Shown here: positions 32,627-42,392 of the stretch, one piece after another
Layout: each line of letters opens with the position of its first letter
Numbering within the stretch: position 1 is the first letter of the stretch
Notes under the pieces: generated by a model
The model's input: the letters and a program-made list of their open reading frames with translations, nothing else
Database searches by the model: none
Told to the model about the DNA's origin: nothing
Made by a program: the position numbers and the translations under genes
Assembly: GCF_000063445.1 (NCBI RefSeq)
Contig: NC_009464.1
Location: 558,001 to 622,000 of the forward strand
DNA length: 64,000 nt
Direction of reading: 5' to 3'
Origin: Methanocella arvoryzae MRE50
GTDB lineage: Archaea; Halobacteriota; Methanocellia; Methanocellales; Methanocellaceae

Positions 32627-33823
32627 TCAGGGCGCAGAAGCCTCTGGTGTATTAAATTTCTGGCCCACCACGTGGTCGATGAGGTCTTTGAGCTCGTTCC
32701 TGCGGATGGATTTCTTGAGCTCGCTGAGCCGCTTGATCTCGCACAGCACCTGCGTTGTCTCGGCTTCGCTCAGGGTGTAGCCCATCTGCCTGGCCATGTA
32801 GCAGAGGGCCTTGCTGCCGCTGTGCTTGCCGAGGATGAACTCCCGTTTGCCGCCGACGAGTTCGGGGCTGAAGACCTCATACGTGCGGTCGTTTTCGAGC
32901 AGGGCGGCGATGTGGATGCCGGACTCGTGGGCAAAGGCGTGATCGCCGACGATGGCCTTATTCTTAGCCATGCAGATGCCGGAATACTTCTGGACCATCC
33001 TCGACAGATCGGTGATCCTCGTAGTGTCGTACTTGTCGACACCGTACTGGATGCGCAGGTTCATGAGGACTTCTTCGAGTGCGGCATTGCCGGCACGTTC
33101 CCCGATGCCGTTGGTCGTGGTGTGCAGCTGTTTTGCGCCTGCCTCGGCAGCGGCGAGGGTGTTGGCGACTGCCATGCCGAGGTCGTTGTGGCAGTGGACG
33201 GCGATCGGGAGCTTGACGGTCTTGAGGATCTCGCCTACCATGAACCTCATTGTGGCGGGAGTCATGATGCCGACGGTGTCGATCGCTCCGACGTAGTCGG
33301 CTCCCGCCTCTTCGCCTGCCCGGTAGAACCGCTTCAGGAAATCGAGCCCGGTCCTGCTGCCGTCTTCTGGAGAGAATCGCACGATGAGCCCGTGCCTCTT
33401 CGCATACTCCAGCGCCTCTACCGCGCAGTCGATGATCTCGTCCTGGGTTTTCTTGTGCTTGTACTTTAGATGAAGATCGGAGGTTCCGACGAACATGCCG
33501 ACCATGTCGGCACCGCAGTCGATGACCGCATCGATGTCGCTCTTGATGGCCCGGGATAAACAGCAGATCTTAGCGTTCAGCCCCAGCGAGGCGATCGCTT
33601 TCACTGACTCTTTTTCGCCCTGAGAGGTAGCCGGGAAGCCGGCCTCGATGATCTCGATGCCGATCTCGTCGAGCATGCGGGCGATATCGATCTTCTCCTC
33701 TCTCGTAAACGCCACGCCGGGCGTCTGCTCGCCGTCCCTGAGTGTGACGTCGCAGATCTCGATCTCGCCCATCTCCAGAGAGATGTATTTGGTCCACTCG
33801 TTGGTAGAGTATCCGGGCATCAT
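32627..33823 (-). CDS. aksA: Homocitrate synthase family protein, probable AksA
   Basis: This 398-residue member of the isopropylmalate/homocitrate/citramalate synthase family has ICDVTLRDGEQTPGVAFT with the catalytic Arg-Asp, EAGFPATSQGE, GAIDTVGIMTPA, AVHCHNDLGMAVANTLAA with metal-binding HxH, and NGIGERAGNAALEE. There is no C-terminal LeuA allosteric domain, as in AksA. It would catalyse the repeated condensations of acetyl-CoA with 2-oxoglutarate and homologues towards 2-oxosuberate for coenzyme B. The divergent aksDEF operon supports this over citramalate synthase. Confidence 0.83.
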   Translation of the reverse strand: MMPGYSTNEWTKYISLEMGEIEICDVTLRDGEQTPGVAFTREEKIDIARMLDEIGIEIIEAGFPATSQGEKESVKAIASLGLNAKICCLSRAIKSDIDAVIDCGADMVGMFVGTSDLHLKYKHKKTQDEIIDCAVEALEYAKRHGLIVRFSPEDGSRTGLDFLKRFYRAGEEAGADYVGAIDTVGIMTPATMRFMVGEILKTVKLPIAVHCHNDLGMAVANTLAAAEAGAKQLHTTTNGIGERAGNAALEEVLMNLRIQYGVDKYDTTRITDLSRMVQKYSGICMAKNKAIVGDHAFAHESGIHIAALLENDRTYEVFSPELVGGKREFILGKHSGSKALCYMARQMGYTLSEAETTQVLCEIKRLSELKKSIRRNELKDLIDHVVGQKFNTPEASAP

Positions 33824-33884
33824 GTGGTCAAGCTCCAGGTGCTTATAGAGTCATCGGTATTGCCATGAGAATTACAATTGCTAA

Positions 33885-33910
33885 CGAGAATTTCGCTACC
33901 GAAATTTTCG
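33885..33910. promoter_or_regulatory. Inverted repeat in the aksA-aksD divergent region
   Basis: CGAGAATTTCG and CGAAATTTTCG flank CTAC, with one mismatch between arms. It lies 15-40 bases upstream of the aksD TATA box (GATTTATATCC, about 33926-33934) and about 60-90 bases upstream of aksA. Its core is shared with 28251-28265. Confidence 0.45.
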
Positions 33911-33982
33911 CTCACAACGATAATGATTTATATCCTGTATACTAATAATTTTCCATCTTGAATCGCGAAGGTGTGAAGATAC

Positions 33983-35227
33983 GTGGGAACTATCAGTGAG
34001 GAGATATTAAGCGCCGCCTCGGGAAAAAAGGCTGATGCCGGCGACTTTGTGGTCGCCAGGGTAGACTATGCCATGAGCCACGACGGCACGTCCGTGCTCG
34101 CTGTCAAAGCGTTCAGAGAGATGAAGAGCGAGAGAGTGTGGGACCCCTCGAGGATCATCATACCGTTCGACCACCTGGCGCCTGCTAACACTGAGAACAC
34201 AGCGTTACTCCAGAGGGAGATCCGGCAGTGGGCGGCTGAGCAGGGAATAAAGAACCTTTACGATGTCGGGGAGGGCATCTGCCACCAGCTGTTGCCTGAA
34301 AACGGATTCGCAATGCCCGGCAAGGTCATAGTAGGCGCAGACTCGCATTCCTGCACGTATGGCGCTTTCGGCGCCTTCGCCACCGGAGTGGGCGCCACGG
34401 ACATGGCCGAGATATACACCTCGGGCAAGCTGTGGTTCAGGGTGCCGGAGACGATTAAGCTGACCGTGGACGGCAAGCTGCCGGCTGCTGTGACACCTAA
34501 AGACGTGATCCTGCGCATCGCTAAGGAAGTCGGGTCTGACGGCGCTACATACAAGGCCATGGAATTTTACGGGCCGGTAATTGATCATATGTCCATCGCA
34601 GGCCGTATGACCTTATGTAACATGGCCATCGAGATGGGCGGAAAAGCAGGGATAGTGCCGCCCGACGAGAAAACTTTCGCGTTCCTGAAAGGCAGGGCAG
34701 TGGAGGAGTACCGCCCGGTCTACGCTTCCCGGGACGCAGTATACTGCGACGAACTCCATTTAGATGTATCTAAGCTTCACCCCCAGGTTTCATGTCCCCC
34801 CGACGTAGATAACGTGAAGGACGTAGGAGAGGTAGAGGGCACGCACGTTGACCAGGTGCTTATCGGCTCGTGCACCAACGGCAGGTACGAGGACCTGGCC
34901 GGTGCCGCGGCCATACTAAAAGGCAGGAAGGTCAGGTGCCGCACGCTCATCATCCCCGCATCCAGAAGTGTCATGCTAGACGCAGTGCAGACTGGCGTAG
35001 CAGCCGATCTTCTGGCCGCCGGCGCCACGATCTGTAACCCGGGCTGCGGTCCGTGCCTCGGCGGCCACATGGGCGTCCTCGCCGAAGGAGAGGCATGCCT
35101 GGCAACGACGAACAGGAACTTCAGGGGCCGGATGGGCAAGGGCGCCGACGTGTACCTCGGCTCGCCGCTGACTGCCGCTGCCACTGCGATAAATGGCAAG
35201 ATCACCGACCCGAGGAGATACATATGA
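33983..35227 (+). CDS. aksD: Methanogen homoaconitase large subunit, AksD
   Basis: This 414-residue aconitase-family large subunit (short archaeal LeuC type) has [20 protein letters not shown] and the three 4Fe-4S cysteines, one in [11 protein letters not shown] and two in [10 protein letters not shown]. It isomerises homocitrate-type intermediates during 2-oxoacid elongation. The sequence alone does not separate it from isopropylmalate isomerase; the paired small subunit does (Arg26). GTG start. Its stop overlaps the aksE start (ATGA). Confidence 0.85.
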   Translation: MGTISEEILSAASGKKADAGDFVVARVDYAMSHDGTSVLAVKAFREMKSERVWDPSRIIIPFDHLAPANTENTALLQREIRQWAAEQGIKNLYDVGEGICHQLLPENGFAMPGKVIVGADSHSCTYGAFGAFATGVGATDMAEIYTSGKLWFRVPETIKLTVDGKLPAAVTPKDVILRIAKEVGSDGATYKAMEFYGPVIDHMSIAGRMTLCNMAIEMGGKAGIVPPDEKTFAFLKGRAVEEYRPVYASRDAVYCDELHLDVSKLHPQVSCPPDVDNVKDVGEVEGTHVDQVLIGSCTNGRYEDLAGAAAILKGRKVRCRTLIIPASRSVMLDAVQTGVAADLLAAGATICNPGCGPCLGGHMGVLAEGEACLATTNRNFRGRMGKGADVYLGSPLTAAATAINGKITDPRRYI

Positions 35228-35697
35228 AGTTCAAGGGCAACGTCTGGAAATACGGTGACAACGTAGATACAGATGTCATCATCCCGGGCAAATACTTGAG
35301 GAGCACGGACTTCAACGTCTTCGGACAGCACGCCATGGAAGGTATAGACCCGGCGTTCAGGCCGAACAAGGGCGACATTATCGTGGCGGGGGAGAACTTC
35401 GGCTGCGGCTCCTCAAGAGAGCAGGCACCGCTGGCGATCAAGTATGCAGGCATCGACTGTGTGATTGCGAAGTCCTTCGCCCGTATCTTTTTCCGGAACG
35501 CGATCAACGTCGGGCTGCCGATTGTCGAGGCGGACGTGTTCGACGCAGTCGCCAAAGGTGACATAATAGAAGTGGACTTAGATCAGGGCTACGTGACGGC
35601 CAACGGTGCCAGGTATGTGAGCACCAGGCTTCCGGACTTCCTGCAGGAGATCCTCTACGCAGGCGGGCTGGTCGCCTACCGGAGGAGTAAGCGGTGA
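35224..35697 (+). CDS. aksE: Methanogen homoaconitase small subunit, AksE
   Basis: This 157-residue small subunit has [14 protein letters not shown] near residue 24 and the swivel-domain loop [17 protein letters not shown]. The loop reads YLR with Arg at position 26. In Methanocaldococcus, the homoaconitase small subunit has Arg there (YLRT), while the isopropylmalate isomerase paralogue has YLVY. That points to homoaconitase. ATGA overlap with aksD and GTGA overlap with aksF show a coupled operon. Confidence 0.87.
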   Translation: MKFKGNVWKYGDNVDTDVIIPGKYLRSTDFNVFGQHAMEGIDPAFRPNKGDIIVAGENFGCGSSREQAPLAIKYAGIDCVIAKSFARIFFRNAINVGLPIVEADVFDAVAKGDIIEVDLDQGYVTANGARYVSTRLPDFLQEILYAGGLVAYRRSKR

Positions 35698-36668
35698 AGA
35701 TAGCGGTCCTGCCCGGAGACGGTATCGGCAGGGAAGTTGTTCCGGTCGCGCACGAAGTGTTAAAAGTAGCGCTGCCGGACGCAGAATTCCTGCACGTGGA
35801 AGTCGGTAACGAGCGCTACGTCAGGGAAGGCGTCTCCATGTCGCCGGCCGATCTGGAGACCGTCAAGGCCTGCGACTGCGTCCTCTTCGGGGCGATCACC
35901 TCCCCGCCCGGAAAGCCGTACAGGAGCATCATCCTGACGCTGCGGAAAGAACTTGATTTGTACGCAAACATCAGGCCTTTCCGCTCGTGCCCGATATCGC
36001 CCCGCAAAGTGAACTTCACTATATACAGGGAAAACTCCGAAGATCTGTACATGGGGATCGAGGAGATCACCGGAGATGAGGCCCGGTCCGTGCGGGTGAT
36101 CACCCGCAAGGCCAGCGAGCGGATTGCCCGGGCTGCCTGCAGCAAGCCCGGCATTGGCAAGCTCACTATAGTCCACAAATCCAACGTGCTGAAGGCGGAC
36201 GAGCTGTTCAAGGACGCCTGCGCACAGGTCGCTAAATCGATGAACGTGCCCTTTGAGGACATGCTGGTCGATACTACCGCCTATAACCTCGTCAGGGCCC
36301 CGGAAAAGTTCGACACGATCGTCACGACCAACATGTTCGGCGACATACTGTCGGACGAAGCGGCGGCTCTGATCGGAAGCCTCGGACTGTCGCCCAGTGC
36401 CAACGTAGGCGACCGTTACGCGCTTTTCGAGCCAGTCCACGGCAGCGCCCCGGACATCGCCGGCAAAGGCATCGCCAACCCGTTCGCCGCTGTGCTGAGC
36501 GCCGGCATGCTGCTTGACTGGGCCGGCAGGCCAGAGATGGCCCGGGCAGTCCAGACCGCGGTCGACCGGACTATCGACGAGGGAGTGCTTACGCCGGACC
36601 TCGGGGGACGTAATACGACCTTGCAGGTCCAGTCTGCCATACTGAAAAATCTGGAGAGCATCATATGA
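35694..36668 (+). CDS. aksF: Homoisocitrate-type dehydrogenase, AksF
   Basis: This 324-residue NAD-dependent beta-decarboxylating dehydrogenase has [42 protein letters not shown] with the catalytic Lys, [16 protein letters not shown] and [18 protein letters not shown]. In this operon it would oxidise threo-homo-n-isocitrates. Isopropylmalate dehydrogenase is the homologous alternative. GTG start; it overlaps the next gene by four bases. Confidence 0.87.
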   Translation: MKIAVLPGDGIGREVVPVAHEVLKVALPDAEFLHVEVGNERYVREGVSMSPADLETVKACDCVLFGAITSPPGKPYRSIILTLRKELDLYANIRPFRSCPISPRKVNFTIYRENSEDLYMGIEEITGDEARSVRVITRKASERIARAACSKPGIGKLTIVHKSNVLKADELFKDACAQVAKSMNVPFEDMLVDTTAYNLVRAPEKFDTIVTTNMFGDILSDEAAALIGSLGLSPSANVGDRYALFEPVHGSAPDIAGKGIANPFAAVLSAGMLLDWAGRPEMARAVQTAVDRTIDEGVLTPDLGGRNTTLQVQSAILKNLESII

Positions 36669-37528
36669 TCTTTCCCAGCCACTGCAAATTCATCGGTGTG
36701 ATCAACAGGCACATCAGGCCGGGCTACCGGCCGGATGATGCGATATATTTCTCATCACAGTACGTTTTAGTCTTTGATGCCCCGGACAGGTGCGAAGTAT
36801 TTGAAGTGGAATCGACCGGAGAGGGCTTCATCAGGAGGAAAAACGACGCCCGCAGAATATCGAGCGCGGCGGAGACGCTCGTATATCCGGGGCTGGTGGA
36901 CATATCGAACCGTGCCGATCTGCTTCGCAGGGCCGTGCCTCTGTGCACAGGAGGCATTAACACAGTGGTATTCCAGGGCATCGACCGGCACTACATGTTT
37001 GTCAAAGATCCGGCAGCGGAAGCACTCACGACGATAGAGGTGCACGATGTTGCCCCGCCGGACCCCGCCTGGCTGGCCTACAACGTAAAAAAGCTTGTCG
37101 AGGCAGGCATGTTCGGAGAGCTGATGCTGGCTTTTGAGTACCACGTGCTGAACCTGAAGGACTACGAAGATTCCCGGCGCACCACAATATTCCCCTGCCA
37201 CGCGTCCGGGCTCAACGGCCTGTTTCTGGACTCGCTGGACGAAGAGCCGCAGGGCGACGTCAGGCTGGTCGGATGCAACACGTCAAAGCTTGTCTTCGAA
37301 GCACGGTATCCGCTCAAGAGGTATGAGCACGTGAACATCTGCCCTCTGTCGACCCGCAAGCCCTCGAAGCCGTTTATCCTGCGGTGCTGTCAGTCGGATA
37401 AGCTGGGCATGACGGAGCTTAACGGAGTGCCGGGAGTCGTCGTGCACTGGGGTGCCAACCCCCGGGAAATCTATGAGGCTGTCAGAACGCTGGCCGCGAC
37501 GATAAGAAAGCCTGAAAAGGGCGAGTGA
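36665..37528 (+). CDS. Unknown protein translationally coupled to aksF
   Basis: This 287-residue soluble protein starts at the ATGA overlap with the aksF stop, so it belongs to the coenzyme B operon. It has no transmembrane segments and several cysteines and histidines (PLCTGGINTVVF, FPCHASGLNG, LVGCNTSKLVFEARYP, LRCCQSDKLG, VVHWGANPREIYEAV). I cannot name a family with certainty. Context suggests a role in coenzyme B chain synthesis, where decarboxylation of 2-oxosuberate, thiol insertion and phosphothreonine coupling are poorly assigned. Confidence 0.8.
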   Translation: MIFPSHCKFIGVINRHIRPGYRPDDAIYFSSQYVLVFDAPDRCEVFEVESTGEGFIRRKNDARRISSAAETLVYPGLVDISNRADLLRRAVPLCTGGINTVVFQGIDRHYMFVKDPAAEALTTIEVHDVAPPDPAWLAYNVKKLVEAGMFGELMLAFEYHVLNLKDYEDSRRTTIFPCHASGLNGLFLDSLDEEPQGDVRLVGCNTSKLVFEARYPLKRYEHVNICPLSTRKPSKPFILRCCQSDKLGMTELNGVPGVVVHWGANPREIYEAVRTLAATIRKPEKGE

Positions 37529-37605
37529 GATCAGGATCTGGCACGCCAGATAAGCCTGATAGTTATTTATACGCAGGTCACCCTACCTTAATATACGGAG
37601 GCTAT

Positions 37606-38559
37606 ATGATGGCCGGGTTAGCGGAGCGTTTTCCTAACTTCTACATGTTGTTTAAAGTCATCCTGCTGCTTGTAGTGGTATTGATCGCTCTTGTGGGAAT
37701 GAGTCTTCTGCTACTGGTCGCCATCGCGGGCTATGTTGCCTTTACAGGAGGCGATTTAGCCACTGCCGCAGAGACTGCGCTGTCGTTGCTGATGAGTAAC
37801 GTGATAGTCAGCGCTTCGTATATGGTAGTCCAGAACATTGCCCTGGTACTCGTCGCCGTCTTTTTCATGGCTGTGATCGAAGGCCGGCGCCCGGCATTGA
37901 AAGCCCTTGGCCTCGGGACGGAGAGGGAGGATAAGCCTGTAAATGGCTTTGCAGCCGGTGTGGGACTGAACGTACTTTTCATGCTGACAGTCCTCATAAT
38001 CATACTTCTTGTCGGCGTTTCGGCATATGATGGGACCGGATTCGAAGTCTACGGGATTTCCGGGGTAGCCATATCGCTGGTTGCCATGGCGATCGGCACG
38101 CTGTTCGTCGGCCTTGGAGAAGAGGTGGTCTTCAGGGGATATCTGCAGCGGATCCTGGCAGATAAATACGGGGTTGCCGCAGGGCTGATCGTGACGTCGG
38201 GGATTTTCGCCCTGTTCCACTCGCTGACGCCGTTCGCTAAGTTAGGGCCGCTATACCTTGTCGGTGTTTTTACTTTATCTATGTTATTGGGGTACCTGTT
38301 CGTCATCACTAAGTCTCTTTATGCCAGCATAGGCTTCCACTTCTTCCAGGATTTCCTCGCGCTCCAGATCTTTAGCTTTACGGGCGAACAGACGCTGGGA
38401 GCAGCTCCGGTGCTCATGTTCGCCAGACCGGAAGAGATCTATGTCTCGGGCATCTTCCTGGGGTCCTGGGATGACCTGATCAGCATATTGGTGGCTGCGC
38501 TAATCATCGTGGGCCTCTATGCTTATCGCAGGAGCATCATGAAGAAAAAAGAAATTTAG
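37606..38559 (+). CDS. CPBP-family intramembrane metalloprotease
   Basis: This 317-residue protein has about eight transmembrane helices and an intact CPBP (Abi/Rce1-type) active site: GLGEEVVFRGYLQR near residue 170 (EExxxR), FALFHSLTPF near 200 (FxxxH) and IGFHFFQDFLAL near 240 (HxxxD/N-like). The substrate is unknown. The ATG at 37606 follows a GGAGG ribosome site eight bases earlier, so the open frame back to 37525 is not used. Confidence 0.85.
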   Translation: MMAGLAERFPNFYMLFKVILLLVVVLIALVGMSLLLLVAIAGYVAFTGGDLATAAETALSLLMSNVIVSASYMVVQNIALVLVAVFFMAVIEGRRPALKALGLGTEREDKPVNGFAAGVGLNVLFMLTVLIIILLVGVSAYDGTGFEVYGISGVAISLVAMAIGTLFVGLGEEVVFRGYLQRILADKYGVAAGLIVTSGIFALFHSLTPFAKLGPLYLVGVFTLSMLLGYLFVITKSLYASIGFHFFQDFLALQIFSFTGEQTLGAAPVLMFARPEEIYVSGIFLGSWDDLISILVAALIIVGLYAYRRSIMKKKEI

Positions 38560-38564
38560 CAGGG

Positions 38565-39368
38565 TTAGCGCGGGACAAAAGTGTACCTCATCGAGACGCT
38601 GGCTTCCACCTTTATCTCGCCTGTAGAGACTGGCGTAGGAGCGGCAGCGGCTCTTGCCATCATAGCCCCGCCAGCACCTTCGTAGGAGTAGACAGGGTAT
38701 CCGGGTCCTGACTCTGAGACAGACTTCAGCTTATAGTCTGTAATGCCTGCGGCCGAGGAGATATTCTTAGCTTTTGCAGCCCCATCCATAATCGCCTTCT
38801 GCAATGCCTCCTGGTATACCCGGGACTGCCGCTCGTCCGAGAGCATGAACGTCACGCCCTGGATCTCATTAGACCCCGCACTGGTCGCGGCATCGATGAC
38901 TCCGCCGACCTTAGACAGGTCCCTCACGGTAACAGTGACTGTATTGGTGGCCTTGTAGCCCGTGATATTCTGCTTCGCTGGAGGCGGGTAGATCATGGCG
39001 GAGTTAGACGGGTTTTCGCTTGCGTACTCTGGCTCGACAGAGATGGTTGCAGTCTGGATGTCCCGGTCAGGGATACCCACGCTTTTGATCCCGGCCACAA
39101 CACTGCTCATCTTGTTGGCGTTGTCAGCCATAGCCTGAGTTGAAGTGGCGGCCTCGGTAATTACCCCGATGGTGACTTTAGCGACGTCGGGTTCTGAATA
39201 TACTGTGCCATGGCCATTGACGTTGATCGTGCCGGCTTTCTCCGAAAGGTTGCCATCAGTATCATCGTCAGTACCGTCCGCCGCATATGCGCTGCCTGCC
39301 GTGAGCGATATCAAAAAAAGCGCACAGAGCACACTGCAGCCGAATAAGAGTCCATATTTATACTTCAT
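38565..39368 (-). CDS. SIMPL-domain (DUF541) exported protein
   Basis: This 267-residue protein has a signal peptide (LFGCSVLCALFLISLTAGSA, cleaved before about residue 30) and then a SIMPL domain. INVNGHGTVYSEPDVAKVTIG is the family start and YKATNTVTVTVRDLSKVGGV and DGAAKAKNISSAAG are typical. The function is unknown; it is probably an extracytoplasmic soluble protein. It ends six bases from the convergent CPBP gene. Confidence 0.88.
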   Translation of the reverse strand: MKYKYGLLFGCSVLCALFLISLTAGSAYAADGTDDDTDGNLSEKAGTINVNGHGTVYSEPDVAKVTIGVITEAATSTQAMADNANKMSSVVAGIKSVGIPDRDIQTATISVEPEYASENPSNSAMIYPPPAKQNITGYKATNTVTVTVRDLSKVGGVIDAATSAGSNEIQGVTFMLSDERQSRVYQEALQKAIMDGAAKAKNISSAAGITDYKLKSVSESGPGYPVYSYEGAGGAMMARAAAAPTPVSTGEIKVEASVSMRYTFVPR

Positions 39369-39472
39369 TTTCCCCTACCTGATCAATTTCGGGCTCGCTA
39401 TGTATATAGGCGTTGACAAAAACTTAGACAGGCTCGGAGCTATCCGTTTTACTGCGGGCGGCAATGGGTTTT

Positions 39473-39769
39473 TCACTGTGGAGGACGCCGGATCATCTTC
39501 AGGTCCAGCACCCGGCTCTCAGGACTGTAGAAGATGACTGCCCCGTCAGTGGTGCGGATAATGTCGACTATGTAGAAGAGCAAGTCCAGGTCGATGAAGC
39601 CGCCCTCGAACTTCAGGGCAAAGTGAATAAGGCATGACTGCGCACCCATGTTGATCAGGTTTTCTGAAAACTGCTCCCTGGTGCCCGGGTACGACAGCAC
39701 GTTCACTCCGGCCTGATCAGTAATATACGGCTGGAGCAGAGCCAGCGCCGACCGGTACTGTTCGTCCAT
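39473..39769 (-). CDS. Small hypothetical protein
   Basis: This 98-residue acidic soluble protein starts MDEQYRSALALLQPYI and contains FEGGFIDLDLLFYIVDIIRTTDG. No family is recognised. It is transcribed divergently from the equally small gene at 39849, with a CCATATATAAC TATA-like element between them. Confidence 0.6.
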   Translation of the reverse strand: MDEQYRSALALLQPYITDQAGVNVLSYPGTREQFSENLINMGAQSCLIHFALKFEGGFIDLDLLFYIVDIIRTTDGAVIFYSPESRVLDLKMIRRPPQ

Positions 39770-39848
39770 GTTTTTAGCTATTCCCGGTGCCCATATATAA
39801 CTTCATTCCGAAAAAGATATGTGAGACCTGTTTGAAATGAGGGTTCGT

Positions 39849-40157
39849 ATGAAAGTGCTTTTCATGGTCAAGCAAAAAGACAGAAATGATATCCCCTGTG
39901 CATATGAGTTCGAACAGCAGGTGTTCAACATCAAAAAGGGAATGAAAGCAGCCCTGGGCACGGGTAATTACGACATCCAGACCAGCTTTGACCAGGCATC
40001 GGTCCTGTATCCGAAGCGGTTCATGTTCGACTACATTTCCGAAGACCACACCATCCACAAGCCCCGGGCCGTCATCGACGCCTTCTTCGACACGATCGAA
40101 AAGACCGGCATCTGCCTGTCTAAGTTTGACGTCCATATCACAATAGAGTGGATGTAA
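39849..40157 (+). CDS. Small hypothetical protein
   Basis: This 102-residue protein begins MKVLFMVKQKDRNDIP and ends LSKFDVHITIEWM. It is rich in Phe/Lys/Asp, with an alpha/beta pattern and no transmembrane segment. The ATG at 39849 follows GAGGG better than ATG 39837 does. No function can be given. Confidence 0.65.
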   Translation: MKVLFMVKQKDRNDIPCAYEFEQQVFNIKKGMKAALGTGNYDIQTSFDQASVLYPKRFMFDYISEDHTIHKPRAVIDAFFDTIEKTGICLSKFDVHITIEWM

Positions 40158-40347
40158 ATCTCCTGTTATAACAACACCTGCCAGACAGGCAGTATTGTCC
40201 CCTTTTTATCATTTTCATGTTACACATATACAGCAAGCTACTGCCTTTTAAGCGCTTTCTATATTTTTTACTAATGGCCGGTTATCTATAACTTTTCTTC
40301 ACCATTATCAACTAAATAATCAAAATAATATTATCATAAGCAGCAAA

Positions 40348-40355
40348 TTTATATA
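40348..40355 (+). promoter_or_regulatory. TATA box placing the start at the ATG (leaderless transcript)
   Basis: TTTATATA lies about 25-32 bases before the ATG at 40380. Initiation at the usual archaeal distance would fall on or next to the ATG, and no ribosome site is visible. Confidence 0.5.
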
Positions 40356-40379
40356 CTTAAAGCGTGACACATAGTATCA

Positions 40380-40730
40380 ATGAAGGTGCTGGATAGTACA
40401 ATCAGAGCCTACAGGCTTAGTGGGAATACAATCTCGGAGGCTTCCATGGAAGCTGTGCTCAACGCAGCCTATGCCATGCTGGCCAATAACGATGAGATAG
40501 TCCCCCCGTTCGACGAGTGGAGCGAGGAGGAAGTAGACGACGGCACTGATCGGGTGTTAAGCTATTTCACCACCACGGATACTGGCAAGGAGCTCCGCAT
40601 CACATTCTCCTTCAAAGAGAGGGTTGCGAAGATCATGCTCCTGTCCGGCGAAGACGAGTGCTACGTCGGAGACCAGCTCTTGTGCACCTTAAGATCTCAG
40701 AAGAAGTACGCCATGGAAGAGTGGCTGTAA
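40380..40730 (+). CDS. Small hypothetical protein, probably leaderless
   Basis: This 116-residue acidic protein begins MKVLDSTIRAYRLSGNTIS, contains PPFDEWSEEEVDDG and ends KKYAMEEWL. No recognised domain. It is preceded by over 200 bases of AT-rich non-coding sequence with a good TATA box, and is unlinked to neighbours. Confidence 0.65.
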   Translation: MKVLDSTIRAYRLSGNTISEASMEAVLNAAYAMLANNDEIVPPFDEWSEEEVDDGTDRVLSYFTTTDTGKELRITFSFKERVAKIMLLSGEDECYVGDQLLCTLRSQKKYAMEEWL

Positions 40731-40874
40731 TCCAGCAGGATTATCGCTATCTTCCACGATTACCTTTTTAGCCGTAACTACTCCTCAATCGCCCGATTTT
40801 TTAACGTCAGTTCCTACGTTCAAAGTTCAGCCCAATCTATCGATCTTGGGCTGTCGAAGGTATGTTTATATACA

Positions 40875-40910
40875 TGTACACCTATGTACATCATAGTATT
40901 TCATTGTACA
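40875..40910. promoter_or_regulatory. Three TGTACA TRP-box-like sites over the trpB2 promoter
   Basis: TGTACA occurs at 40875-40880, 40885-40890 and 40905-40910, at 10- and 20-base intervals, so all lie on one helix face. A TATA box (TTTATATA, 40865-40872) abuts the first site. The archaeal repressor TrpY of Methanothermobacter binds TGTACA TRP boxes and controls the trp operon and trpB2, so these are likely operators for a TrpY-like regulator. Confidence 0.75.
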
Positions 40911-40930
40911 TGTTTATACAAGGTGATTAT

Positions 40931-42244
40931 ATGGTAACCGATGTGATAAGAGTCAACCTCGACTCCGACGAAGTCCCCGACCGCTGGTATAACATAGTCC
41001 CGGACCTCCCTGAAAAGCTCCCGCCCGCCATCCACCCGGGCACCAGGGAGCCGCTAAAGCCGGAAGAGTGGGAAGGCCTGTTCCCTAAGGCACTGGTCAG
41101 GCAGGAGCTGTCAGAGGAGCGCTACATCCGGATACCTGAAGAAGTCAGAGAAGCCTTGATCACCATCGGCAGGCCGTCGCCCCTGTACCGGGCCCGCAGG
41201 CTCGAGAAGGCGCTGGGCACCCCGGCCAGGATCTACTTCAAGAGGGAAGACCTGTCCCCGGCAGGCTCGCACAAGCCCAACACAGCCATCGCCCAGGCTT
41301 ACTACAACATGGCAGAAGGCGTGGAGAACCTGACTACGGAGACTGGCGCAGGCCAGTGGGGCTCTGCCCTGAGCTCCGCTTGCGCCCTCTACGGGCTGAA
41401 GTGCACAGTTTTCATGGTCCGCTCCAGCTACGACAGCAAGCCTTACCGCAAGTTCGTCATGAAGATGTTCGGCGCCGACGTATACGCGTCTCCGAGCAAC
41501 GTCACCGAGTTCGGCCGGAAAGTCAATCGGGAAGACCCGACTTGCAGCGGGAGTCTGGGCATCGCCATCAGCGAAGCCGTCGAGATGGCGGTGAAAGGCG
41601 AGAAGACGAAGTACGCGCTGGGCAGCGTGCTCAACCACGTCATGCTCCACCAGACAGTCATCGGCCTGGAAGCCCAGAAGCAGCTGGAAAAGATCGGGGA
41701 GAAGCCGGACACTTTGATAGCCTGCGTGGGCGGCGGCAGCAACTTCGCCGGATTTACATTCCCGTTCATCCACGATAAGCAGAAAGGCAAGAACGACGCG
41801 AAGTTCATCGCTGTCGAGCCGCAGAGCGTTCCATCGCTCACAGGGATGAAGAGCGGCGAGTCGAAGTACGACTACGATTTCGGCGATACCGCAGGCATGA
41901 CCCCGATGCTCAAGATGCACAGCCTCGGCCACGACTTCATGCCCAGAGTCATCCATGCGGGCGGCCTCAGGTACCATGGCATGTCCCCTCTCGTATCCCT
42001 GCTGTACAAGAACAATGTCATCGAAGCCGAAGCCCTGCACCAGGCCGAGACATTCGCCGCCGGCAAGCTGTTCGCGGAGACAGAAGGCATCATCGCCGCA
42101 CCGGAGTCCTGCCATGCCATCGCCTCCGCCATCAACCACGCGAGAGCGGCGAAGAAGGCCAACGAGGAGAAGGTCATAGTATTCAACCTCAGCGGCCACG
42201 GGCTGCTGGACCTGCAGAACTATGCGGACATGCTGAAGTTTTAG
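40931..42244 (+). CDS. trpB2: Tryptophan synthase beta chain, type 2 (TrpB2)
   Basis: This 437-residue PLP enzyme has [32 protein letters not shown] with the PLP lysine, [26 protein letters not shown], and a C-terminal [10 protein letters not shown]. The extended N-terminus (about 80 residues before RPSPL) is typical of TrpB2 rather than TrpB1. It condenses indole with serine, perhaps scavenging free indole. ATG 40931 follows AAGGTGAT, and the open frame upstream runs through the operator. Confidence 0.95.
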   Translation: MVTDVIRVNLDSDEVPDRWYNIVPDLPEKLPPAIHPGTREPLKPEEWEGLFPKALVRQELSEERYIRIPEEVREALITIGRPSPLYRARRLEKALGTPARIYFKREDLSPAGSHKPNTAIAQAYYNMAEGVENLTTETGAGQWGSALSSACALYGLKCTVFMVRSSYDSKPYRKFVMKMFGADVYASPSNVTEFGRKVNREDPTCSGSLGIAISEAVEMAVKGEKTKYALGSVLNHVMLHQTVIGLEAQKQLEKIGEKPDTLIACVGGGSNFAGFTFPFIHDKQKGKNDAKFIAVEPQSVPSLTGMKSGESKYDYDFGDTAGMTPMLKMHSLGHDFMPRVIHAGGLRYHGMSPLVSLLYKNNVIEAEALHQAETFAAGKLFAETEGIIAAPESCHAIASAINHARAAKKANEEKVIVFNLSGHGLLDLQNYADMLKF

Positions 42245-42392
42245 ATTAAAGGCTGACACTTCGGCCTCTTCTCTTTTATTTTTTAAACGCACTGCCTGTA
42301 ACCGGTTTTTCTACAGTCACGTCGTGAGATTTAACAAGTAACTGCGGAACTCATTTTTCTCCGCACTGCACCCATATTGTCGTGGAGATAAC

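Noticed and set aside
41111-42292. 393-residue minus-strand frame opposite trpB2
   Set aside because: An unambiguous trpB2 occupies the plus strand; long antisense frames are expected in GC-rich codon-biased genes.
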